NCBI GenBank assembly: GCA_015847255.1
Contig: JADLZK010013161.1
Location: 124,001 to 188,000, forward strand
Reading direction: 5' to 3'
DNA length: 64,000 nt
Source of the DNA: Hyparrhenia diplandra
Taxonomy: Eukaryota; Streptophyta; Magnoliopsida; Poales; Poaceae
The notes beneath the pieces were generated by a model, which saw only the letters and a program-made list of their open reading frames with translations, searched no databases and was not told the DNA's origin. A program made the position numbers and the translations under genes. This document shows positions 24,374 to 36,471 of the stretch, one piece after another (within the stretch, counting starts at the first letter, position 1; each line of letters starts with the position of its first letter).

Positions 24374-26949
24374 ATGGATGGGCGGAGACGGATCGGCATA
24401 GCGGCGGCGGCTGCTGCTGCTGCTGTGGCGTTCTTGCTGCTGTCGACCGCTCCTCCTGGAGGAGCACGGAGAGGTACCTCGATTCGTCTCACTCGTGTCT
24501 GATTCCTGTACGTGGAAGCCAGCGAAATCCCAGGCGGGCTCTGATTAGTTATTTTGCTCCCAGATTGGGGGTTTCCATTCCCCGGATTCCCCATTTGCCT
24601 TTCCTGTGTCTGTGTGTTAATGCTAATTAAAGATGAGCAAGAAATGCTCTATTTGGAGTTTTTTCACTGCCTTGTGTGTAAAACCAACTGCTCTCTAATT
24701 ATCACAGAACCTCATGTCAACAACAATGGGGGCGGAGTTTTGTTTTTAACTATACTCTGGCCAAGGCTGTTGTGGAATATGCTGCAGCTGTAAGTTATTT
24801 CAACCCCCTTTTTCATTTTAGCTTAATTAATGTTGCCATATATACTAGTACTAGTTTTTTCTTTCTATATCATTTTCCCCAATATTTTTTTATAAGTGCC
24901 AGTCAGTTACGCATTTTATTTTTTTAGTTTATTATCATTCGTTTAGTTTCAATTTTTCACACTACATTTTAATGTTATCAAAATAAAGAGATCCCCATTT
25001 TTTTTCTCCTTCTTCTGGTACACAGGTATATATGACAGATCTGACGGCTCTATATACATGGACATGCTCAAGATGCAATGACTTGACTCGGGTAAGTGTA
25101 TGGTGTTTAGTGAATACTTCAATGTGATCTGTTTCGGTTCAAGTACAACAAAGATATGTTCTTCGCTGACTTTGCCATGGTTACCTATTGTACAAAACAG
25201 GGCTTTGAGATGACTTGTATAATTGTTGATGTCCAGAATTGCTTGCAGGTCTCTATGCTACTTCCTTCCCTCATAAGTGCTTTATTACCGATTTCCTTTA
25301 ACTCTGAAAACAATGCTATTCGTGATTGAACAAGCTATGTCGCAGGCATTCATCGGTGTTGATCACAATCTCAATGCCATCATTGTTTCAATCAGGGGAA
25401 CTCAAGAGAACAGGTTCGGACATAATTTGCAAACTTGTACTGATCTTCTTTTTAATTTCTTGGAGTTTGCCATCTCATGATATCCCACTTCTTAAATTCC
25501 CGATCAGCGCACAGAATTGGATTAAGGACATAATATGGAAGCAGGTTAATCTTAATGATCCAAACATGCCCAATGCTAAGGTTTGTGCCATTAACCATCT
25601 GGTGTAATTTTACTTCTGTTTTCAACATTAAGAAATGGCTTATCTTTTGCTCCATTTTTTTTTCCTGATGAGATTTCTCCTATGGTTAAAGGTCCACTTT
25701 GGGTTTTACTCTTCTTACAATAATACAGTTTTACGTTCAGCCATTACGAAAGCTGTTCGCAAGGCAAGGAAGCTACATGGACATAGTGACATAATTGTAA
25801 CAGGGCATTCAATGGGTGGAGCAATAGCTTCTTTTTTTGTGCGCTTGATCTTGCCGTAAGTGATTCCCAGATACTAAACATATATTTCTTGGTACAAGGT
25901 TCCATCTTTACTGCACAAAGAGGTTACCATCCGTGACCATGAAATGATTTTCCCCTCCATGATCTCTGAAACGTTTCCCTCATTTACAGATCAGCTTTGG
26001 AAGTAACAATGTTCATCTGATGACTTTTTGGGCAACCACGCGTTGGCAATGCTGCTTTTGCCTCCTACTTCGCCCAGTATGTGCCAAACACAATCCGAAT
26101 GACACATGCACGTGATATTGTACCTCATCTGCCTCCTTATTACTTCTTCCTCCCAAAACTGACTTACAAGCACTTCCCCAGAGAGGTATGCTCCTGAGCA
26201 AACCTAGGATACGCTGTCCAAATTCTCTCATTGGTGTGCTTATCTTCTCTGTGGATTGAAATAAAAAGTTGGACCCGATAGCTATTTGCTTGGCAGCATG
26301 TGGGTTTGAGTGCACCAATTGCTTCCAAAATGATATGAGCATCCTCATAATATGTAAACACAATGAAACCATAACTAATCTTTCAGTTGTTGAACGAATT
26401 GTTGCAAACTGCCATTCTCTGTTTTCGATTTGATTAATTTGTCACGCTGTTGAGTCCACTTGTTAGAACCTGCAGCATGTTCCATTTTGTCTTGAATGTT
26501 ACCATACACATGTTTGCAACGTGATCCTAAACTCTTTACATGTGTTGTTAGGTGTGGGAACATGAAGTCGATGGCAACACAACCTATCAAGTCTGTGATG
26601 GCAGCGGAGAAGATCCAAACTGTTGCAGGTGGGGTGGGCGCCTGTTTGAATTCGGCACTGGTAGCTTCAGTTTGTCGCTGCCTAGCACAACACTTGTTCT
26701 TATATATCATAGGGCTCTCTGTTTTTCTTTTTCCTTTTCTCCAGGGGTGTGTTTGCACTGTTCTGGAGCGCTTCTGACCATTTGACCTACATGGGAGTTG
26801 AGATAGCGGCCGACGACTGGAGCACCTGCAGGATCGTTGTGGGGCGAAGCGTCGAGCAGCTCAAAGAGAGTATTGCCAGCAACATTGTTACGTCCGGACA
26901 CTCCATTGACGTTGTCATCGCAGATGACGATACTGTGCAAATTGATTGA
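24374..26949 (+). CDS. Secreted class 3 (alpha/beta-hydrolase) lipase
   Basis: Triacylglycerol-lipase-type serine hydrolase entering the secretory pathway. Exons: 24374-24473, 24708-24789, 25026-25091, 25201-25248, 25346-25413, 25508-25580, 25692-25855, 25990-26185, 26552-26628, 26745-26949. Exon 1 encodes MDGRRR followed by a long Ala/Leu/Val run, a clear signal peptide. The nucleophile elbow is GHSMGG in exon 7, the likely acid is Asp in ARDIVPHLPP, and the likely histidine is in SDHLTYMG. Cysteine pairs such as TWTCSRC and NCC fit a secreted protein. Frame breaks: one T short in the T runs near 24734-24747, a wrong-length T run at 25832-25838 (ASFxCALDLA region), and an extra T at 26025-26029 before GQPRVGNAAF. 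All lie in homopolymers. Family identity is firm; the lipid substrate is unknown. Confidence 0.92.
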
Positions 26950-28042
26950 TGCAGTTCAGGGTAGTCGTTCGCAGTCATGCATATAGCTAGAAGATAAGCT
27001 GTTGGCTAGCTGCTACATGTTTCAGAGCAAATCAAAGGCGTTTTTCTTCCTGTTTTGCTCTGGTTCTTTCAGTGTGGATGTAAGAGCTGTACAGAAGTCG
27101 ACATGCTTCTAGTTTCATACAGTATATAAATATAAATAGTTGGTGCTCAATAATAAGCCAAGCTCGTACAATGTTGTGCGACCCACAAACGTTTCAGGCA
27201 GGCACATAGTAGTAGACATATTAGTTGGTTGCAAGTGAATTGTAGGGTCGGTTCACGTACAGATAGGATACCAATTGTAACGAGACGCGTGCTGATAAAC
27301 TTTTTGTGAAGTTTGACTAGGTTTATAGAAAATTATTAACAATTATATCTCCAAAAATAAGTTTATTATTATTATTCAATGATCTATTTCATGATAGTAA
27401 TGATGTATCATAAATGTTAATATTTTGAATACTATATTTTGTCAAATTTAAATGTGTTTGACCTCTCAGGAATCGAGAGTGACATTTTTTAAGAGACGGA
27501 GAGAGAGTAAGCATACAATTTCTTGAGGTAACCTTTTTTATAGATCCACTGATATTAGCAATAATGTAATCTTCCCCAATTATATTGTATTATTGCTATT
27601 GTTCAAACAATATAAAACGTCTTTCTTCCATCCTACCCAAAAGTTTTTCTTAGAAATTTTGTGCTTCATATATTTTCGTGAAATATTAATTCACTTGTTA
27701 TTTACAAGATACCACTTCCTAAACTCCAGCAAACAATGCGTGGGGTATCCATCTAGTAAAGATCTTGAATCTGGATATACTAGCTCCACCACAACAACAT
27801 ATTTTTTATAGAAGTTTCTGGGGAGTGTACACAGTAGTAGACATATATATAAGGTTAACAAATAACAATTGAAATAGTGTTCGTTACACACAGACATATT
27901 TTGATTGGCTGCATAAACATGCATTTTTTAATAATGGATAACAGTATAAATGTTTCCATCCTTTTGTTTCTAAAGCAATAAATTCTAATTTTTTGCTTAT
28001 CGTTGAGAGCGCTGCATAAACATCCATGACGCACCAGAACAC
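26950..28042. other. Intergenic between lipase and P450 genes
   Basis: Lipase 3' UTR, then AT-rich DNA. The interval 27290-27507 ends in GACGGAGAGAGAGTA, resembling a Stowaway MITE terminus, with an AT-rich core, but the left end is too degraded to fix. No gene is seen. Confidence 0.4.
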
Positions 28043-31000
28043 TCAGGGCCTCTGGAAGAGGTGTGCCGGCAGCTTGGGCTCGACGACGGCCTGGAGAGGG
28101 ACCATGAGCTCAAGGGCCATCCCGATTTTTTTCCTGCATGTTGAGCTCGTCCGTTGCCACGCTATCAGGGAGCCTCCACGCAAAGGCGTGCAGCAGGTTG
28201 GCCAGGGTAAGCTGCACCATCCTCAGCCCGTGGGTGTAGCCCGGGCACATCCGGCGACCAGACCCAAACGGCAGGAGCTCCATGTCCTGGCCCTTCAGGT
28301 CCACTCCGTTGCCGACGAACCTCTCCGGCCAGAACTCCGCCGCATTGTCCCCCACACGGCGGGGTCGCGACCGATGGCCCATACGTTGACGAACACCAGC
28401 GTGCCCTTGGGGATGTCGTAGTCGCCGCCTGCTGTGGACGCCGACGCGTCCTCGCGACACAGCCGCGGCGCCAGCATCGGCCCCACGGGATGCAGGCGGA
28501 AGGTCTCCTTCACGATGGCCTCTAAGTATGGGAGGCTCCCAATGTCCTGCTCCGTGACAAGTCTGCCATGGCCGATGACGTCGTCCAGCTCGTCGGTGGC
28601 CTTGGCAAGGACCTCAGGATTCCTCAGGAGCTCCGACATGGCCCACTCGATGGTCACCGCCGAGGTGTGCGAGCCACCAGTGATGAAGTCCTGCATGCAT
28701 ATCAGCAGATGCATGCTTATTCATCGGTAGAAGTTTGATTCATATGGAAAAATACTAATATATATACCATTTTTTTAGATAGCCCTTCACCCGTTTTTCA
28801 TTAAGAGGACTAATATATATATATATATACCATATTCACAGTGGTTTGCATTGGTTGATAAATGCCATGTAACGATATAATGACTACCAAATTTATGCAA
28901 CTATTTAATGCAAAATTGTTTTGTCCCTTAGCATCCATTGTATTTGGATACAAATTTTGAATGCAATACGCTGTATTACAAGACGAAAAAGATTATAGAT
29001 TTTGAACTCTTGATTCCTTATATTTCATAAGGGAAGGAGTATTTTCCATGTAGTCAACAATTTACAATTCAAGCATACTGATTTGCAGAAGTTTTGGCGT
29101 TTTAAGAGGACAAAAAAGCGTCGATCTCTCTCTCTCTTTTTTTTGAGAAGACAAAGTGTCAATCTCAAAGATCAAAAAGAGAGAAACCACATGATCGTCA
29201 TAGGGGTGTTTAGGACTGCTTCATTCTACATTTTTCAACTCCACTCCACGTTTTTTAGCCAAACGAGTATACAAGGCTTTAGTCTTATGTAGTCTCGGCC
29301 ATCATGGCCTTATAAACAAACAATAGTGTTTGCTAGTAAAGATGGTCGGTGCCAAAAGTGCATAGCTAGCAATGGAAGATAACACAATCCATACTCTAAG
29401 TTCAGAGAGGTGGAAAAAAAGGAGTCCATGCCCACCAAATGCTCTAGTCACTACTAGAAAGTCTGAAATACCCTGACAGTTTGGATTTTTTTTATGGTTA
29501 TTGAGAAAACCGTCAGGGTAAATTTATTTTTTTGATGGTTTTCGTAAAATACACGGTGTAAATACATAACCTAGGGAAAATCTTATTAACTTGTAGGTTT
29601 GAGAAATCGACAGGACAAATATTACCCTGTCGGTTTGTGTATTTACCTTGACAGTGATTGGAATTGCACACATGGGTGTGAGTGCTCTCATGGTTGAGGA
29701 TGTCAAAAAAGAAGGTCACCACAAAGGATTATGATTAGGGCACCAAGGCAAGAGGATGCTAGTGAGGATGAGGGCGTTGCAAGCACTAGTCATGATGGTG
29801 GTGGCGGAGAACGAGGACGTCATGCATCGTGGTATACCAGCCATCGGGCATGGTAAGATGGCAGCGGGTGTAGGCTGCTATCGGCGGAGGAGGGAGGGAG
29901 AAAGCTAGAGAACATTTTTAATGGTGGAAACCTGACCTGCACTGCTACAGAAGGCGCTGTTATATTAGGGCACTACTACACTATACATGTTGACATGTGT
30001 GGTCGAGTGAGTGGACGTGCTGTAACCTTTTGTTGTTCGTAAAAATGATTGTTCACATTAAGATGTGCGAGTGACCAATCACTTATGAGCTGTTTTCGTT
30101 AAATCTGCCACTAGGATTTGTAGTGACATGATGTGAAAGTCCATCACACTCTTTTACCTGTCAATATATAGTGGCCCTGATATAAGGCCACATAAAATGG
30201 GTCGTCGTATTATGACCTCCTCCCCACGCTTTTTGATCACTGTTTGACCATCCGTCTTATTCAAAATATTTATGCAAATTATAAAATAAATTAATCAATA
30301 TTCAAGATCTTTATTGATAAAATAAGTCGTAATAAAGTAAATTATATTTGTGCAAAAATTTGAATAAGACTAAAACATCGTATAAAGATATGGCGGAATC
30401 AGGGGTGACAAACTCGAGACGGAGGAGTACCACTAATGATCACTGGTGACGGGACTCCTTTGTTATGACACAAAAAGAACAGAAATAAAGAGGAATAGAA
30501 ATGGACTCCATCACGGACTCCTTTTGCTTGTAGGAAAAAAAAACAATGATTCATGTTATATAGGGAAAAAAAAGAATAGAAACAAAAATATTAAGGACTC
30601 CATCGTTGACTCTTCTGATTCAGGACTATGAAAAAGACCACACATTTAGCTTGAAAAAAAAAAAAAGATTAATTAATATTAATAAATATGGAACACTCCG
30701 GCTCCTCGTTTCTCATTGATGTTAGATTTCTTCTCCTATTCTAACGCACACGTTTGTTAGAGCATCTTCGGCCTGTTTGGACCGCGATTTTTGTGGCGGC
30801 GGCGACGAAAGCAGATAATCCCGCCGAACGCTTCGCGTTAGACGCGATTATCTGGAACGCAGTCGCCATTGACCGTTCACTTTTACACTACAACGCCGCT
30901 TATTCGGAAAGCGAGGGAATCGACGATTCTGCGTATCTCGATTCTGCATATCGCGCGTCCCCAGCCACGGAAACAAACAGGCCATCGGTTACTCTACTTT

Positions 31001-32028
31001 AGGGAAACCATTCGATTTAAAATTGGTTAGGCGGGGAAAGATAACTTTTGATTAAAAAAATCATTCAACTTAGAATGGATGCATGATTGATGTAATGGAG
31101 TGACGTTTTACCAGAGCAATTCCCTTGATGCCATCCCGCTGGATGGGGACCTCGAGGTTGGGGTCGTCGGCGAGCTCCAGCAGCAGGTCCACCATGTCCG
31201 TGGCAACGAACTTGTCGCCCTCCTGCCGCCGCCTCTCGTCGTGCTCTTCCACTACATGCTCCAAGAACCGATCCAACATCTTGCCCAGCCTCTTCATCCT
31301 CCTGACATAGCCTTCAAGGTCCAACCAGCTGAGCCACGGGATGAAGTCCCCAATGCAGACCGCGAAGCTGAGGGCAAAAGAGCTCGTCAAATATCCACCT
31401 AAGCTCGCCCGGCGACATCGGCGAATCATCAGTGCCCTCGACGCCGACGCCGACGTACTTCCTGCCCAGCGCCATGCGTGAGATGGCGTTGAGGTTCTGC
31501 ACGAGGAGGTGCTCCCGGAGCACGACGGAGGACTGCCCGTGCAGTCCACGGAGCAGGGGCGCGCACCTCCTCGCCGCGGATGCGCTCATGCGACCTCAGC
31601 TGCGTCGCGCCAAACATCTTGGTCTTCCACAGCTTGCGCGCCTGGCTCCAGTACGTGCCGTAAGGCGACCAGGCCATGTCGGCGTAGTTGTAGAAGGTGT
31701 GCTTCCCGGGCGCCAACTTAGGGCGGTCGACGAACGCGGCGTCGTTGGTCCTGAGGAAGAACCTGGCGGCGTCCACGGACGAGCCGACGACGACGGGGAC
31801 GGAGCCGAAGCGGAGGGACATGAAGGGGCCGTACCGCGCCGAGAGCGCGTGGATGGAGCGGTGCGGGAGCGAGCCGATCTGGTGAAGGTTGCCGATCACC
31901 GGCCACGGCCGAGGGCCTGGTGGGAGCTTGTACTTGCGGGGGCTGTCGCTGCGCCAGAGGATGGTGACGAGGAGATGGACGGCGGCGAGCGCGGCGCTGA
32001 GGAAACAGACACATTGCAGTAGCTCCAT
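28043..32028 (-). CDS. Cytochrome P450, CYP71 clan, CYP92-like
   Basis: Haem-thiolate monooxygenase anchored in the endoplasmic reticulum, probably in specialised metabolism. Two exons: 31112-32028 (first) and 28043-28690 (second), split by a 2421-bp GT-AG intron at the position usual for this clan. Features in order: hydrophobic anchor after MELLQC, the proline hinge LPPGPRPWPVIGN, WSPYGTYW and R-rich C-helix, the I-helix oxygen-binding region (FITGGSHTSAVTIEWAM), the ExxR pair KETFR, PERF, and the haem loop FGSGRRMCPG with the Cys ligand. The ending is PAHLFQRP. Frame breaks, all single-base and in homopolymers: extra G at 31556-31559, extra A at 31376-31379, missing C at 28349-28353, extra T at 28126-28132. 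The wording resembles grass CYP92 enzymes (some make homoterpenes), but substrate cannot be read from sequence. It may be functional with sequence errors or a pseudogene. Confidence 0.88.
29449..30125. mobile_element. Non-autonomous CACTA element in the P450 intron
   Basis: Begins CACTACTAGAAAG and ends with TTTGTAGTG, whose complement begins CACTACAAA. The first 200 bases hold several direct and inverted copies of an ACCCTGACAGTT / CCGTCAGGGT motif, typical of CACTA subterminal repeats. I see no matching 3-bp target duplication (AGT against ACA), so the 3' end is less certain. Confidence 0.6.
30212..30429. mobile_element. Possible Stowaway-like MITE in the P450 intron
   Basis: The right end GACGGAGGAGTA resembles a Stowaway terminus, and the left end around TGACCTCCTCC is a weak inverted match. 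The interior is AT-rich, as usual for this class. Confidence 0.4.
30770..30983. mobile_element. 214-bp MITE with GGCCTGTTTG terminal inverted repeats
   Basis: The left end GGCCTGTTTGGACCG and right end ACGGAAACAAACAGGCC form inverted repeats whose outer 10 bases match exactly. It is much GC-richer than the intron around it. No target duplication could be fixed, so the superfamily (hAT or PIF) is open. Confidence 0.6.
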
Positions 32029-32123
32029 CGCCAAGTACGTGTAGCTGGAATTTTGCCCTTCTTTTCTTCTCTTGTATAGAAAGCTTCAAGTGATGGATGC
32101 AAATCTAGCGTATTTCCATGGAG

Positions 32124-32131
32124 TATTTATA
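32124..32131 (-). promoter_or_regulatory. TATA box of the P450 gene
   Basis: TATAAATA on the minus strand, about 95 bases upstream of the P450 ATG at 32028. Confidence 0.6.
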
Positions 32132-32286
32132 GCCAGATTAATTGAATTTGATTTCATTTCGGTTTTGGTGATCAGAGGATGATCGTGCGACAACAAAAAT
32201 ATTTAATAAGTTTTGTCTGTTTGATTTGATTTGGCTGATGGAGAATGTCATTGGTTGGATTGTCTAATGTATTTGGGCCTTGTTTA

Positions 32287-32509
32287 GAGCAAGTTTTATG
32301 GTGAGCCGGCTGCCGGCTGTAGCAAGACCAGCTCAAAGAGCGAAACAGTAGCGTAGCCAATGAGCTGGTGCGCTCGCGCATCCGCCGGATTTGAGTCGAC
32401 GCTTAGCTTGCCGCCGGCTCCGCACTCTCTCATTTTCTCTCCTCCAGCTCTGATTTTTCTGACATGGCTCTCCTCCTAGCCTGCTTTGCTGGCTCCATAA
32501 TACTTGCTC
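32287..32509. mobile_element. Tourist-like MITE (PIF/Harbinger), TTA target duplication
   Basis: 223 bp with 15-bp terminal inverted repeats (GAGCAAGTTTTATGG and GAGCAAGTATTATGG, one mismatch) and TTA at both flanks (32284-32286 and 32510-32512), the signature of PIF/Harbinger-type MITEs. It lies upstream of the P450 promoter. Confidence 0.85.
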
Positions 32510-32512
32510 TTA

Positions 32513-33547
32513 GATGGCTAAAATTTCTAAACCAACTTCTAAGTTTTTCCACTCTCTCAATCACATTATATTAAATACACCAAAAGACATATGTTCGGAG
32601 TATGAAATGTAGAAAAAAAACAATTAATCGCACAGCTTTTTTTAGATGTACATCATGGCAGAGCGATTCTTTTTGCTGGGTTACCCCATGGTAGGATAAT
32701 GTTTACCACAAACAAACGAAACGTGCTACAATGTGCTAAAGGAGTTCCAAGAGTTTTTTTGCAAATTTTTTCGACATCTAAACAAGGCATTGGCATTTGT
32801 TGATAGTAAAAATGTGCCCAAGTACATAATGAACTAGGCCTGCTTTGAAGTACGACGACGCTAGGGACAAAACCGGGCATGAATATTTTCAGAATACTAC
32901 TACGTCTTAATGTATCAACAAAGAACAATACTATAATCACATTGATTATGCCAAAATTCAGGCAAGATTAGTTGGCCGGCATTTGATACGGTAAATGAAG
33001 ACGGGTCATTACACCAGTATTGGTGGAGATGTAGGAGGAAAGTTGAAAAGAATCAGAGGAGGAAAGTGGATGCTATCTTCGTTTATTTTTTTGGTGGAAC
33101 ATATGGAAAGAATGAAACAGACGAATTTTTCAACACACATCTCTAAATCCCTTACAAGTGGCGGGTCAGTGCAAAGATGATATAATGCTATACAGAAGAG
33201 CGACGGAGCAAAATAATGGAGAGTCAACATCACAATTATAGAGCTTCGTTTTTTTGTTTTCTGTTACCATCCGATCTCTTGTTTTTTATCAGTGGTTTTT
33301 TGTTTAGGGCGCTGGGTAAAGTGGTCGAAAGTGGAGTGTTGTAAATACATGTAAATTTTTTGTTTTGTTTTTTCTAATCGTCTAATAAAATTTACGGCAA
33401 AGCTTTTGCCGTCCCTAAAAAAAAATTCTAGCTTGGTGGAATCTCCACCCCCCAGCGTGGAATCTGTACCCACCCAAAAAAAACAAGCTGAAATAATTCA
33501 TGGCAGCAGCGTTGTGAAAAAGAAAAAGTCATACTGCACAAAGCATG
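32513..33547. other. Intergenic, no gene seen
   Basis: AT-rich sequence with scattered short ORFs of no recognised family and a few poly-A/T runs. Nothing else could be supported. Confidence 0.4.
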
Positions 33548-35345
33548 TTTTTTTTTTTGAGAATTTACTCTTTTTTTAGCTCAAACCACTTATTATATAT
33601 CATGGTTTGCGATGTTACAAACGCCAAATGGTGGCGCCAAGAACCATACATATCTGCCTGTAGGAGCTGAAACTAGCGATCTAGCTACTACATGAGCATC
33701 TTCATTAGATTTTCTTGATTCATGAACAAACTCCACCAAGCCGGCTGCTCTTGCTTTTTATTTCGCGGCACTATCTGGCCATACGGACCAAGTCTAGGAC
33801 CTTTCAAGCTTCTGACCACATTGGCACAATCCGACGCTTAGCTTCAAGAACGACTGGTTGAGGTCGACGCTAAGTCCAAACCTTCTCTCGCACGCCTGCC
33901 TCCGCTATCTCCAGGATCGAAATCCCCTCGAGCACCATCCCCGATGCTCCCAAGAAGTTGCCTCCCCGATCTCTTGCAATTGCCGCCACCGCCGCTATCT
34001 TCAAGTTCTTCGACAGGTGGCTGCGCCGACGTTCACTTTGATAGAGCCTTGCCGGGTGGTAACCATCGGCGCCTAGGCTGGTTACTATGTGCACGCCCAC
34101 CTTGCCCCGATCCGCCTTGTCGTCGCTTCCCTCGGTCATCGCAATACTTGTTGATGAAAGCATGCGCTGACAGGGACTTTGGAAGATATTCTCATAAATT
34201 GCCTTTCTCTTTGCATGCCATATCGCCCAAAGCGCGACTGACACCCTCACTGCTGCATCGTGCGGTAGTGATTCAAAGAGCCCTGCTAGCCAGATTCTCG
34301 GGTGCTCCTCATTTGACTCACACAAGTGCTCCACAATCTCCTCATCTTCTAGGGCCCAAACACACTTTGCAAAATGACAATCCACCAAAGAGTGTTTCCA
34401 CGAGTCCGGGGCACCACACATAACACATCTGCCATTCTCAACAATGTGTCTCTGGTGTAGAATATAGCCGAAGGCAATGAACACCTTGACAGCCTCCACA
34501 AGAAAGTACTTACTTTTGGAGGCACTTTTAACACGCCATAGACACTTCCACTCTCCTTCAGCCTCCTCCCTATTAGATTTCATAGGGTTTTCTGAAAGTT
34601 TATCTTCGAAAACTCAAAGCATCCGATATGCTGATTTGTGATGAACACTCCGTCCTTTCTCATAATACCATGCCCAGAAATCATCTTGTAATCTGTGAGT
34701 TAACGGGATGTTTTTCGATGATGTCAATATCCATCGATGTAAAGAATTGCTGCAGCTTGCCTTGATCCCCGTGCCTTGTATGGTCAATGAGCTCGCCACC
34801 ATCCGAGGCGGGCCACATCGCTGCATGGTACCGGTTTCCGCATACCATCACTTGTAGCCAAGGGTCATCCCAAATCCTAGATGATTCGCCTGTACCAATC
34901 CGTCCCGATCAAGCCCGGTTGTAGCACTTCCCCGCCATCTAGGATTGATCTCCAAATCTTCGATGGCAACGAACCCGGCCGAGCTTCAAGGAACTCCTCA
35001 CGCGGGTAGTAAACTGCCTTCAAAATTCTCGGGCGCTTTAAAGAGCATGGTTCCTGGAGAAGTCGCCAAGCTTGTTTTGCAAGTAAAGCAAGGTTAAACA
35101 TCTCAAAATCGCGGGAAACCCATACCTCCCAAGCATTTAGGCATTACCATGTCATCCCACGCCACCCAGCATGTCTTTCTTTTTGCCTGCCTTGCTCCCC
35201 ACAAAGTATGGTATGCCAGCATTGACCTGTAGTTTGGGGACGATTGCAACGGGCTCTAATTGGCGTGGCATGACTAACAAAGCCCGTGTTTGTAACGGGC
35301 CAAAAGAAGCCCCACAAAAGAGTCTAAAAAAGTAATTCCACAAAA
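33548..35345 (-). mobile_element. 5'-truncated LINE (L1-type) retrotransposon, decayed
   Basis: Minus-strand remains of the C-terminal part of a LINE ORF2. From 5' to 3' on the minus strand: FVGSKAGKKKDMLGGV at about 35140-35220, FNLALLAKQAWRLLQ at about 35060-35100, DDFWAWYYEKG at about 34665, a zinc-binding RVT region (LWRLSRCSLPSA; RCVMCGAP with CH residues) at about 34340-34560, and an RNase H-like tail (AAVAAIARDRGGNFLGASG) near 33900-33960. These are typical of plant L1 elements. The frame is broken repeatedly. The T run at 33548-33558 is the expected poly-A tail. The endonuclease and most of the RT are missing. Confidence 0.8.
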
Positions 35346-35376
35346 AGGCCTACGGACATTGCAAAAAGTTCAACTC

Positions 35377-35696
35377 GCGAATTGGCTTGTAGTCCAATGG
35401 TAGGACGGTCCAGGTGGGACGCTACCCACCTGGGGTTCAAATCCTGGTGCTCGCGACCTTTCCACGGGATTTTCTCAGGATTTTTCCGGCGTTATGCATT
35501 AAGTGGTAGCGGCGTTCCGCCGACGACGAGGCGCCCATGGTGACTTCGGGGAATCTCGGGACCCCGGGTGCTCGGTCCCTTCGGGAGGTGCTCATAGGGG
35601 TAGGGTTTTGCGTGCGTGTGTTCTTAGGGGTGAGTGTGCGTGCGTGTTGTGAGCATCTGCGTTATGTACTGTGTAAATTAAAAAAAAAAAAAAAAA
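35377..35696 (+). mobile_element. tRNA-derived SINE
   Basis: The head contains an A-box-like TAGTCCAATGG at 35390-35400 and a B box GGTTCAAATCC at 35434-35444, spaced as in a tRNA. It is followed by an unrelated body of about 240 bases and a 17-base A tail at 35680-35696. This is the SINE architecture: an internal Pol III promoter and no coding capacity. No target duplication was found. It sits directly beside a LINE fragment. Confidence 0.75.
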
Positions 35697-36100
35697 GCAG
35701 CTGTAGTGTTGCGTAGCAGGCTAGCAGCCGGTTGTCGCCGTATAATCGCTATGTAATTACAATATATGGATCGTGTGCTACAACCGTGTGAGCTTCGCTA
35801 ACCTTACGGTAGTGTGGTTGTAACAAATTCTTTTTTCGCTTAATGAAATACGTGTATAGGCAATATCGTGTAAAAAAAATCATCATATTTGGTTGCAGCA
35901 TCAATCAGTACAGTTATTCCACCTTCAAGAGAGTTCGGCTGCATGCAAACACTACACGGCCAATGCTACAAGACAACTGAAAGAAACAGAAATACTGCAT
36001 TTGACTCGGTGCTGTGTGGAACAATCCTGATTTCTGCACAGGACTTACAGCTTTTTAACATAAATAAACAAGTGTAGATGAAGGTGTACAAACACAAATT
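35697..36100. other. Intergenic, possible LINE 3' end debris
   Basis: Includes GCTTAATGAAATACG followed by an A-rich run near 35836-35880, similar to the 3' ends of plant LINEs. No gene is seen. Confidence 0.35.
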
Positions 36101-36374
36101 AACAAGTCGGTGATCGCGCCGATCCTGGCCATCGCGGCGGCGATCTACGCCAGCTTCCGTCTCGCGGCCATGTACGGCATCGCGCTGGCGGCGCTGGGGA
36201 TGATGAGCACCATCGCCACGAGGCTGAACATCGACGCGTACGGTCCCATCAGCGACAACGCCGGCGGGATCGCGGAGAAGCCGGGATGCCGGGCCGGGTC
36301 TGGGAGCGGACGGACGCGCTCGGCGGCGCGGGCAACACCATGGCCGCCATGGGCGGAGCCACCACTATGGCAAG
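36101..36374 (+). pseudogene. Vacuolar H+-pyrophosphatase gene fragment
   Basis: Encodes a piece of the type I vacuolar proton-pumping pyrophosphatase. It reads SVIAPILAIAAAIYASF, then LAAMYGIALAALGMMSTIAT, then the conserved DAYGPISDNAGGIAE, and after a one-base shift ERTDALGGAGNT. Only about 90 of roughly 760 residues are present, with no start or stop of its own and several unusual substitutions (for example TRLN where relatives have TGL). It is a captured or duplicated fragment and not a gene. It lies 98 bases from a terpene synthase fragment. Confidence 0.85.
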
Positions 36375-36471
36375 GTAGCCATACCTGCCGCCGACAGAAC
36401 ACCCCGCGGTTGTCACCAATCAAAGTTAAAGATCATAAGTGTTTTTGCCCAGTAGTATGTGTTTCTCACAG

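Noticed and set aside
31432..32022. Plus-strand open frame of 196 codons
   Set aside because: Antisense to the first exon of the P450 gene, whose minus-strand translation has unmistakable P450 motifs.
35377..35460. Possible functional tRNA gene
   Set aside because: The A and B boxes are present but the acceptor and anticodon arms do not pair as a cloverleaf, and a long body with a poly-A tail follows, so it is a SINE.
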